From Clostridia bacterium (GTDB lineage Bacteria > Bacillota > Clostridia > Oscillospirales > Acutalibacteraceae): a stretch of DNA of 17,443 nucleotides. Positions 8,094-13,497 of this stretch are shown in pieces. The stretch spans positions 1 through 17,443 of the forward strand of contig CAAEIM010000011.1 of assembly GCA_900755995.1 (NCBI GenBank). The letters are read 5' to 3'. The notes below the pieces were generated by a model. It made no database searches and was not told the DNA's origin. It saw only the letters and a list, made by a program, of their open reading frames with translations. The position numbers were made by a program, and so were the translations under genes. Positions within the stretch are counted from its first letter, which is position 1. Every line of letters begins with the position of its first letter.

Positions 8094-8381
8094 TTAGTGT
8101 TTCTGTTTTTCTGCCCACAGCAGAGAAAGATGCAAAAGTGCATCTCTCTGTTCTTCCTCTGACAAGCTGTCGAGGAAATCTTCAAGAGTGATATTTTCAC
8201 TGTAATCATCTGCAATATCAATGCAGTTGTCGCAGATTTTCTCTCTTCTGACAAGCACTGAGCCGTCATCAAGCTCTGTAAACGACAGCACATCGTTGTA
8301 TCTGAATCCGATTTGCTGACGGATTTCAAAAGGGATTGTAATTCTTCCTTTTTTCCCGAGGACTCTGTATATTTTAAGCAT
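8094..8381 (-). CDS. AbrB/MazE/SpoVT-family DNA-binding protein
   Basis: This is a 95-aa protein. Its N-terminal 50 residues are a swapped-hairpin AbrB domain: YRVLGKKGRITIPFEIRQQIG, then YNDVLSFTELDDGSVLVRRE. Three cysteines sit nearby (KICDNCIDIADD and one upstream), possibly binding metal. The C-terminal half (LEDFLDSLSEEEQRDALLHLSLLW) is helical and may mediate assembly. AbrB-type proteins act as dimers or tetramers binding AT-rich DNA, often as transition-state regulators or antitoxins. No toxin partner is evident next to this one. Its start codon overlaps the stop codon of the Cys-rich gene by one base (TAATG), so the two are translationally coupled. Confidence 0.88.
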   Translation of the reverse strand: MLKIYRVLGKKGRITIPFEIRQQIGFRYNDVLSFTELDDGSVLVRREKICDNCIDIADDYSENITLEDFLDSLSEEEQRDALLHLSLLWAEKQKH

Positions 8382-8578
8382 TAATCATCCTCGCTTTCCG
8401 CAAGCTCTGCTCTGCACTCATCACAGATACAGTCGCAACAGCATTCTTCGCAATCATCATCGCACCTCTCAATCAGAATTGCTCCATCCACAGCTGAGAT
8501 CTGTACAGCACAGTCGGATGTAATTCCTGATACAATAAGTGCGTCAAGCGGTATGCTTACATAAATTCTATTTTCCAT
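8381..8578 (-). CDS. 65-aa AbrB-like mini-protein with acidic Cys-rich tail
   Basis: The first 35 residues (VSIPLDALIVSGI.SDCAVQISAVDGAILIE) follow the AbrB pattern: IP at the first strand turn, L..GI, then V.I...DG.I.IE. It appears to be a second swapped-hairpin protein beside the true AbrB gene. The last 28 residues are Asp/Glu-rich and hold eight cysteines in the cluster CDDDCEECCCDCICDEC, which looks like a metal-binding or redox module. The start lies 11 bp inside the end of the adenine methyltransferase gene, and the stop overlaps the AbrB start. A purine-rich AAGGAG is present but about 13 bases upstream of the ATG. The function is unknown; a metal-responsive partner of the AbrB protein is one reading. 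Confidence 0.75.
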   Translation of the reverse strand: MENRIYVSIPLDALIVSGITSDCAVQISAVDGAILIERCDDDCEECCCDCICDECRAELAESEDD

Positions 8579-9530
8579 GGTTAATAATACACTCCTTCAA
8601 AATTTGTTCTAAATCAATTTGTTGTTCGGTGGTTAAATCAAGCAGGCTCAACTGCAACGGTTTGTTTCTCTGCCTTTCATACATATCGTAGTTGCCGATA
8701 AGCAGTTCGGGGAATTGTTCGCCTGCATTGATTCGCTGTTTCATATTGTGTAACCTTGTGAAATCAAAGAATGAATATCCGTCATACAAATTACGGATTT
8801 CTTCACAATCGTTATATGATACAAGCCATTTTCCCTTTGAATTTGCAAGTGTGTTTTTCAGCCTCAAATGGTCTTCCCAAGTGAATCCGCACTGATAAAC
8901 ATACTCGCTTGAATAGTACGGCGGATCGCAGTAGAAAAAAGCATTTTCTCTGTCATAATGCTTTATCAGGACTTCGAAATTTTGATTTTCAATCACAGTA
9001 TTTTCAAGTCTTTTGCCGACTTGCTCTATCAGTTGAAAAAGGCTCACTACTGAAAAGGGCTGACAGGCAAAGGATTTTCCACCGCTTGAATAGCTGTATC
9101 GCAAGAGTTTCAGAAACATTACTGCTTTGCGCAAGTCGTAATCCTGTTTCATTTTTATATACAATTCAATGATTTCTTCTGCTTTCAAGTCAGGCAGGAT
9201 AATCTTCGTCAGTTCCAATTCCTCATTAAGGTACTTATCGTCAAACTTTTCTTGTTTAAAAAAGTTCTTTATGGCATTGAAATCATCTCTTGAATTTAGG
9301 GGATAAAATCCGAGTTCTTTTATGAACGCCATAGGTCTGTCACGCATACAGCGAAAGAGATTTACAAGATTATGATTGAAATCGTTGTAAACCTCGAACT
9401 TATCAGGCTTTTTCTTGCCTAAAAGTACAGCTCCCGAACCTCCGAACGGTTCAATATACCTTTCGTAATTCAGAGGAAATAGGGCGTACAAAATATGAAG
9501 GATGGATGTTTTGTTACCCATCCAACTCAC
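8568..9530 (-). CDS. DNA adenine (N6) methyltransferase, Dam-like class
   Basis: This is a 320-aa S-adenosylmethionine-dependent methyltransferase of the D12/Dam class. SWMGNKTSIL at the N-terminus and YIEPFGGSGAVLLG (motif I, about residues 25-38) bind the cofactor. FFYCDPPYYSSEYVYQ holds the catalytic DPPY (202-205). The order (motif I early, DPPY late) is the alpha class. The target cannot be read from the sequence. No restriction enzyme is beside it, so it is probably an orphan protecting ICE DNA or regulating it. The first recognised start is GTG at 9530, but it is about 19 bases from the only purine-rich binding site. The in-frame codons upstream read ATC AAA ACC CCT, continuing the family's N-terminus (TPVSWMGNK), so initiation may be at ATC 9542. 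Confidence 0.92.
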   Translation of the reverse strand: MSWMGNKTSILHILYALFPLNYERYIEPFGGSGAVLLGKKKPDKFEVYNDFNHNLVNLFRCMRDRPMAFIKELGFYPLNSRDDFNAIKNFFKQEKFDDKYLNEELELTKIILPDLKAEEIIELYIKMKQDYDLRKAVMFLKLLRYSYSSGGKSFACQPFSVVSLFQLIEQVGKRLENTVIENQNFEVLIKHYDRENAFFYCDPPYYSSEYVYQCGFTWEDHLRLKNTLANSKGKWLVSYNDCEEIRNLYDGYSFFDFTRLHNMKQRINAGEQFPELLIGNYDMYERQRNKPLQLSLLDLTTEQQIDLEQILKECIINHGK

Positions 9531-9538
9531 AGGGGTTT

Positions 9539-9678
9539 TGATATTCTCACTTCCTTTTTAGAATATCAATCGCCCCTGAAACTACAAAAAGCCGTTGATT
9601 AAATTAAAAAAATCTAATCAACGGCTGTATATCTATTTTTGATATCAATATCAATCGCTGTCAGAAACGATTGATATT
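9539..9678. repeat. cluster of inverted and direct repeats in the adenine methyltransferase leader
   Basis: AATATCAATCG occurs at 9562-9572 and 9647-9657, and its reverse complement CGATTGATATT at 9668-9678. The last two form an 11-bp hairpin with a 10-nt loop just after the ribbon-helix-helix stop codon. A shorter dyad, GATATTCT (9539-9546) with AGAATATC (9560-9567), covers the ribosome binding region of the methyltransferase gene. The cluster flanks a terminator, so it may be a protein operator or part of an RNA switch. Confidence 0.6.
9585..9626 (-). terminator. rho-independent terminator upstream of the adenine methyltransferase gene
   Basis: AGCCGTTGATTA (9590-9601) pairs perfectly over 12 bp with TAATCAACGGCT (9615-9626). 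On the minus strand it is followed by a short T-run (TTTTTG). It lies between the ribbon-helix-helix gene and the adenine methyltransferase gene. Confidence 0.78.
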
Positions 9679-9685
9679 TTTTATT

Positions 9686-9862
9686 TTATTTTTCATTATC
9701 CGGGATTTTCCCGTGCTTTTCTTCAAAACGTGCTATTTCGTCCTTTATCAGGTGCAGCATATACCAATTCATTGACCTGTCATCGTATTTTGCCACATAA
9801 TCAAACTTACGCAGAAGCTCCTCGTCAATGCGCAGTGACAGATGTTTAATTTGCTTTTTCAT
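9686..9862 (-). CDS. ribbon-helix-helix (Arc/CopG-like) DNA-binding protein
   Basis: This is a 58-aa protein. KHLSLRIDEELLRKFDYVAKYDDRSMNWYMLHLIKDEIARFEE is a complete ribbon-helix-helix: an alternating strand (LSLRI), helix A (EELLRKFDYVAKY), the turn DDRSMNW and helix B. Such proteins are dimeric repressors. I chose the ATG at 9862 because GGAGG lies five bases upstream; an ATG at 9874 overlaps that binding site. It is divergent from the SLOG gene across a gap with overlapping promoters and dyad elements, so autoregulation and control of the SLOG gene are likely. The terminator after it separates it from the methyltransferase. Confidence 0.82.
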   Translation of the reverse strand: MKKQIKHLSLRIDEELLRKFDYVAKYDDRSMNWYMLHLIKDEIARFEEKHGKIPDNEK

Positions 9863-9875
9863 AATTTCCTCCATA

Positions 9876-9945
9876 TGAACCTACTTTGAGTTTATTATAA
9901 GTTCTTTTTATGATATAATGTCATAGTGGACTTATGGTGGGTTCA
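9876..9945. promoter_or_regulatory. divergent overlapping promoters and operator-like dyad between the RHH and SLOG genes
   Basis: On the plus strand TATAAT at 9914-9919 serves the SLOG gene, with a weak TTTATT (9891-9896) 17 bp upstream. On the minus strand TATAAT (9894-9899) with ATGACA (9919-9924) at a 19-bp spacing would serve the ribbon-helix-helix gene. The two promoters overlap. TGAACCTAC (9876-9884) and GTGGGTTCA (9937-9945) form an 8-of-9 inverted repeat around both, a plausible operator. Confidence 0.5.
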
Positions 9946-9965
9946 CTTTATTAGGAGGAATTTTT

Positions 9966-10298
9966 ATGAAACTTGCAATAATCGGTTCAAGATCACTTAC
10001 AATCAACAATTTAGGGGACTATATTCCTCAAAATACTGTTGAAATAATTTCAGGCGGTGCTAAAGGTATCGACAGCTGTGCTAAAAAGTTTGCTTTAAAA
10101 CACAGTTTAAAATACACAGAATTTCTGCCAAAGTACAATTTATACGGCAAAGCTGCGCCTTTACGAAGAAATCTTGAAATCATTTCATATGCTGATATGG
10201 TTTTAGCCTTTTGGGACGGAAAAAGCAGGGGAACAAAATTTGTAATTGATAATTGTAAGAAAATTAATAAGCCGGTTAGGATTATCACCAAAATTTAA
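9966..10298 (+). CDS. SLOG-family (DprA/LOG-fold, DUF2493-like) nucleotide-binding protein
   Basis: This is a 110-aa protein, the only confident plus-strand gene. The Rossmann-like SLOG core is clear: KLAIIGSRS at the N-terminus, VEIISGGAKGIDSCAKKFA (ligand-binding glycine loop), then LRRNLEIISYADMVLAFWDGKSRGTKFVIDNC. SLOG domains bind nucleotides or nucleotide-derived signals and are linked with DNA processing and defence. Stand-alone short copies are common in ICEs, and their function is unsettled. AGGAGGA lies six bases before the ATG. It is divergent from the ribbon-helix-helix gene and converges on the cytosine methyltransferase gene. A single TTAA (10295-10298) supplies the stop codon for both strands. 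Confidence 0.88.
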   Translation: MKLAIIGSRSLTINNLGDYIPQNTVEIISGGAKGIDSCAKKFALKHSLKYTEFLPKYNLYGKAAPLRRNLEIISYADMVLAFWDGKSRGTKFVIDNCKKINKPVRIITKI

Positions 10299-11528
10299 TT
10301 GACTGCTACAGAGTTTTTGTTATCCACCTTTTTGATAATCTTCCCGATTTCAGAGATTACATTTACTGTCACAGCATTTCCTGCCATATTGTATAGCCTG
10401 CTGTCGGATAGTCCTGTTGCTTTTGCTTTGTTGAACTGATCGTCCATGAAGCCTTGTAATCTCCAGCATTCTCTCGGAGTAAGCTTTCTGATTCTTCCGA
10501 TATGGACTTCTCCGTTTGGCTCAACAAAGGCTACTGCAAACTTTTCATTGTCATCGAGAACATCTGAATTTTCTACAAAAACTCCCGAATGTTCAGCCTT
10601 GCGGTTACTGATTCCCGAATCCTGCCTTGCAGTTATGCACCTTGCAATTTCTGTAAGCTTGGGATCGGGATTCAGGTCGATGAAATAATACGCCTGCGTT
10701 GCGGAAGTTGTCAGAGTATGTGCTATCTGACTTCCTACTCTGCCACGCCTTGAATTTTGCCCTGAAAAAGCAGTATCAATGCTGTCACCGGGATATGCGA
10801 TCTGATAACCGTCTTTGGTCTTAGATTTTATCGGCAAGCCGAAATTTTCAGTATCTTCAATAAGATAAAGTCCACTATGACCGCCGAAACCGCCCGAACC
10901 GCTTGTCAGCGTACAGCTTAGTCCTTTAGATGAGTAGATCCGCTCACCTTGCGTTGGGTTTTCTTTGTATAAGAGCTTTTCCGCTTGTTTGCGTGAAAGA
11001 TAATACTTCTCCGGCACATTGTCCTTTAAGATAGCCGATAATGAACACTCGATTTCGTGACTGGGGTACTCCGAAATTTTTGCTGTTAAGTACCTGCCAG
11101 CACACATTATACCCCAATTCATCCAATGTACGGAGGATTGTTTCAAATGTCCTGCCGGAGTCATGGTTAAGCAGACCGGGAACATTTTCGAGGAAGAGAT
11201 ACTTAGGTTTTTTAACGGCAGCAATTCGAGCAATCTCGAAAAACAGCGTTCCTCTTGTATCGTCAAATCCTTTTCTTGCTCCTGCGATTGAGAAAGACTG
11301 ACAGGGAAATCCTCCAACAAGAAGGTCGAAATCGGGTAACTGTTCGGGTACAATTTTTCTTGCGTCATCAAAGTAAAGTTCACCTCCGGTATCATACATT
11401 GCTTCATATGCCTGCTTTGCATACTTATCGATTTCGCAGTATCCGACGCACTCAAAACCGCCTATGGCTTCAAGTCCTGAACGGAAACCGCCGATGCCTG
11501 CAAACATATCAAAAAATTTGATGGACAT
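10295..11528 (-). pseudogene. DNA cytosine-C5 methyltransferase, broken by a frameshift
   Basis: Two reading frames together make one C5-methyltransferase of about 410 residues. The first (from ATG 11528, stop at 10944) has motif I FAGIGGFRSGLEA, motif IV GGFPCQSFS with the catalytic Cys of PCQ (residues 75-77), motif VI ENVPGLL and motif VIII QSRNRVFIIG (about 156-165). The second frame (usable from about 11044 to 10295) has LSAILKDNVPEKYYLS, the target-recognition region, motif IX RKLTPRECWRLQGF and motif X GNAVTVNVISEIG. The frames differ so that an extra base or a two-base loss, near 11045-11020, separates them. Each part alone lacks essential motifs, so the enzyme is probably inactive, unless the shift is a sequencing error, phase variation or programmed. 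The conserved blocks lie unusually close, which hints at a small deletion too. Confidence 0.82.
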
Positions 11529-11555
11529 AAATCTTCATTCCAAACGAAGATTTAT
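11527..11555 (-). promoter_or_regulatory. hairpin at the start codon of the cytosine methyltransferase gene
   Basis: ATAAATCTTC (11527-11536) and GAAGATTTAT (11546-11555) form a perfect 10-bp stem with a 9-nt loop. On the minus strand the 3' arm ends inside the ATG and contains GAAGA, the only purine-rich sequence near the start. There is no T-tract, so it is not a terminator. It could hide the start from ribosomes or be an operator. Confidence 0.5.
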
Positions 11556-11570
11556 ATATTAAAAAACACC

Positions 11571-11888
11571 TCACATTCCAATTGTCATTCCGCTATCCTC
11601 ATCAGGAGTTTCATCTTCAACTTCGGATGAGGATTGATTTTCTGCTTCGATTTCTTCCTGTGTAAGTTTTCTGAATGAGTCCTCACCGGGAACTACTCCA
11701 AGTGAACGACCGTTGTCCCAATCGGGAAAAATCGTTCCCATTGAGTCAACAAATTTAACCGTTCCTCTCGTGCCTGCCGGAACAGGTGCGTAAGGGTCTT
11801 TCATACTTATAAGCTCAATTCTTGTACCCGGCGAATACAATTTCTTTGTGCTTTCAGCTATTCTGCGCTGTCTTTCATATTCGTTCAA
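11571..11888 (-). CDS. DUF4314-domain protein
   Basis: This is a 105-aa protein. Residues 15-75 (GTRIELISMKDPYAPVPAGTRGTVKFVDSMGTIFPDWDNG, then LGVVPGEDSFRKL) match the DUF4314 pattern, a small beta-barrel-like domain common in Clostridial ICEs. The tail is acidic Glu/Asp/Ser-rich. The function is unknown. The start is a TTG, supported by AGGAG eight bases upstream; the ATG inside the same stretch is in another frame and stops after three codons. It sits upstream of the cytosine methyltransferase gene in the same direction, with a 42-bp gap that includes the start-codon hairpin. Confidence 0.82.
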   Translation of the reverse strand: MNEYERQRRIAESTKKLYSPGTRIELISMKDPYAPVPAGTRGTVKFVDSMGTIFPDWDNGRSLGVVPGEDSFRKLTQEEIEAENQSSSEVEDETPDEDSGMTIGM

Positions 11889-11962
11889 GTTATCATCTCC
11901 TAAAGTTTATTTGTTTAATTGCATTGTTTTGAGTGGGACTTCTTATTTTTATTGTCATAAAA

Positions 11963-12124
11963 TTAACCGACCTCTTTCTTATTCCTGTTTGTATTGACAT
12001 TTTTGTTATCAGAGAAATGTGCGTCATCATTTTTATCGCAGGTATCATTTTGCCTGTCAAAATTAGGCTTCTGTCGCATCTCTCTTTCAAACATCCTGAG
12101 TTCGGGTGTGTCGGTAAAATACAT
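11963..12124 (-). CDS. small ICE protein, 53 aa (MYFTDTPELRMFE type)
   Basis: This is a 53-aa hydrophilic protein starting MYFTDTPELRMFEREMRQKP, followed by an Asp/Asn/Lys-rich tail. From memory the N-terminal motif (YFTDTPE.R.FE..M...PNF) recurs in very small proteins at the start of ICE operons in Clostridia. No function is known to me. I chose the ATG at 12124 because AAGGA lies nine bases upstream. Longer versions of the frame would begin inside the terminator hairpin. It follows that terminator closely and precedes the DUF4314 gene by 74 bp. Confidence 0.62.
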   Translation of the reverse strand: MYFTDTPELRMFEREMRQKPNFDRQNDTCDKNDDAHFSDNKNVNTNRNKKEVG

Positions 12125-12150
12125 ATCAACCATTCCTTTCAAATTTTTTA

Positions 12151-12197
12151 CAAATAAAAAAGGCAACCGTTCTAATCAAAAAATTAAAACGATTGCC
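12151..12197 (-). terminator. rho-independent terminator upstream of the 53-aa gene
   Basis: A 15-bp stem, 12162-12176 with 12183-12197, has a 6-nt loop. On the minus-strand RNA its only two irregular pairs are G-U wobbles, while on the plus strand they are C-A mismatches, so it is built for minus-strand transcripts. TTTTTTATTTG follows. It sits in the leader of the 53-aa gene. Confidence 0.85.
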
Positions 12198-12352
12198 AAT
12201 AAAAAAGAGCCGAAATTATATTCCTATAACTTCAACTCTATATAACAATATTAAGTTTTATAGCCTGTGTACGAGGGTTCATCTTTGTAAACACCAAAAA
12301 ATCGGCTTAAAATATCTATAAAAAATGACATTGGAAAATCAATATCAGGGCA

Positions 12353-12385
12353 CCAAAAAAGCCCGATAAAATCGGGCTTTTTTGG
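12353..12385. terminator. bidirectional rho-independent terminator
   Basis: CCAAAAAAGCCCGAT, AAA, ATCGGGCTTTTTTGG is a perfect 15-bp palindrome with a 3-nt centre; the GC core is flanked by A6 and T6. It can stop transcripts from both sides. On the minus strand it lies just downstream of the tRNA-Trp 3' fragment, where the terminator of an intact tRNA gene would sit. Confidence 0.92.
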
Positions 12386-12412
12386 CTAAATATCTTTTTT
12401 GAACATTTAAGA

Positions 12413-12430
12413 TGGCAGGGGCAGAAGGAT
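12413..12430 (-). other. tRNA-Trp 3'-end fragment, probable attachment-site copy
   Basis: On the minus strand this reads ATCCTTCTGCCCCTGCCA. It matches the end of a bacterial tRNA: CCTTC as the 3' strand of the T stem, TGCCCCT as the 3' strand of the acceptor stem, then G and CCA. A tRNA beginning AGGGGCA and ending TGCCCCTGCCA is characteristic of tRNA-Trp. Sequence 5' of it does not continue the tRNA, so this is a partial copy, as left by tyrosine-recombinase integration into a tRNA 3' end. Confidence 0.65.
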
Positions 12431-12538
12431 GCCGACTTCTCATAAGGATACAGTATCAAATCAGCAGAGTAAAATCTGTTATGTGAAATTGAAGAGAATT
12501 TTGTTTATCTGAATTAATCAAACATCTTTTGTATTTAG

Positions 12539-12676
12539 CAAATCATCCCGAAAGTATTATATAGTTCTATATCGTACATAAAATATTTGTCTGATATAGG
12601 TACACATTCGATACTATGTATTGTCGTTGGAATTTCAATAGCTTATGGTGTTCTATTGAATTTAATTCGAACATAA
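12539..12676 (+). pseudogene. possible C-terminal remnant of a membrane acyltransferase-like gene
   Basis: A 45-codon plus-strand frame with no usable start contains YLSDIGTHSILCIVVGISIA and then AYGVLLNLIRT before a TAA stop. The pattern (L..IG.HS.. followed by a hydrophobic helix and a short basic end) resembles the last part of acyltransferase-3 family membrane proteins. It is short and AT-rich, so chance similarity is quite possible. Confidence 0.22.
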
Positions 12677-12834
12677 AACTTGTCCTCTGCTATATTTTAC
12701 TTAAAATGCAATGTTAGTCAAGAGAATGAGAAAACCTTTAAATATTTATAATCAAAAATTTCCAAATATAGCAATGACTTGGCTAATCAAATACTGATTT
12801 TATAAGGAGTGCAATTATAATATTATCTACATTT

Positions 12835-13497
12835 TTAATATATTTGCCGATACTTGTAAATTAAGTTGCCAACACAAAAAAGGAATATACTTACGATTAG
12901 TATTGCTCCGTATGGTATTAATATGTTAGATATACTGCCAATATTATCACGATATACTATATTCAAATTTGCAAAATTTACATCCATATACATATAGACA
13001 ATCTCGTACACGGTTGCCGTTAACAAAGGAACAGATATTGTTTTGCATATAACCATAAGAAGGAAGGCAACAGAATAGAATGCAGAGCTTTGTATTACCA
13101 ATAAAACTAACATAACAAATAAGTTATCACCGAATATTATAGACATTATAAGGATAATCAAAGTAATATGTAAAACATACCATATAAAAATAACGGAACT
13201 GTCAAACATCAACAATTTTTTATATACTTTCAACAGTTCTCTGCTTTTTCCTTCAATATATTCTCTTAAGGCAAATATTAACCACCATATTGAGAAAAAT
13301 GGAATTATACGTTGCATCTCAGCAAATATCGAATATTTTGCATACTCAATATCATTATTCCCGTTGAGATAAAACAGATACAGCATAACAGGAATGTAAA
13401 AGAAGATTATTATAATGGGAATAAAATATGATAATCCCATACTTTTGAGATTGCTATAAAATATACGCAGTTTATTCAAATCTGCTTTAGTACACAC
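12835..13497 (-). CDS. ABC transporter permease (ABC-2-like), 220 aa
   Basis: This is a 220-aa integral membrane protein with about six predicted transmembrane helices (roughly 24-43, 66-80, 101-122, 125-150, 155-170 and 195-213) and little soluble sequence. It matches the layout of ABC-2-type permeases, which work with a separate ATPase. I do not recognise a subfamily. Its start lies 22 bp inside the end of the ATPase gene, so the two are co-expressed and probably form one transporter. It is the last gene of the agr/ABC operon, and no clear terminator follows it. A role in exporting or removing a peptide is inferred only from context. Confidence 0.8.
   Translation of the reverse strand: MCTKADLNKLRIFYSNLKSMGLSYFIPIIIIFFYIPVMLYLFYLNGNNDIEYAKYSIFAEMQRIIPFFSIWWLIFALREYIEGKSRELLKVYKKLLMFDSSVIFIWYVLHITLIILIMSIIFGDNLFVMLVLLVIQSSAFYSVAFLLMVICKTISVPLLTATVYEIVYMYMDVNFANLNIVYRDNIGSISNILIPYGAILIVSIFLFCVGNLIYKYRQIY

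Larger units (their letters stand above)
12198..12834. other. gene-poor junction between the ICE genes and the agr/ABC operon
   Basis: I see no intact gene here. From left to right it holds a TATAAT-like box on the minus strand (12215-12220) without a good -35, a strong terminator palindrome (12353-12385), an isolated 18-bp tRNA-Trp 3' end (12413-12430), a possible broken membrane-protein remnant on the plus strand (12539-12676), and an AT-rich stretch with nothing recognisable to 12834. Confidence 0.6.

Noticed and set aside
8094..8381. Toxin-antitoxin pair based on the AbrB/MazE-like protein
   Set aside because: Neither neighbour looks like a MazF, PemK or other toxin; the adjacent genes are SpoVG-like and a second AbrB-like mini-protein.
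9647..9690. Plus-strand terminator (hairpin followed by a T-rich run)
   Set aside because: No plus-strand gene lies upstream of it; the T-run is the AT-rich end of the ribbon-helix-helix gene. It fits better with the repeat cluster.
11893..12129. 78-codon frame overlapping the 53-aa ICE gene
   Set aside because: The other frame has the better binding site and the familiar YFTDTPE motif; this one shows no protein-like pattern.
12125..12166. N-terminal extension of the 53-aa gene
   Set aside because: The extra codons run into the terminator hairpin, and the AAGGA fits the internal ATG at 12124.
12413..12500. Complete tRNA gene at the Trp fragment
   Set aside because: The minus-strand sequence 5' of the 18 bp does not form a T-loop, anticodon arm or AGGGGCA acceptor strand.
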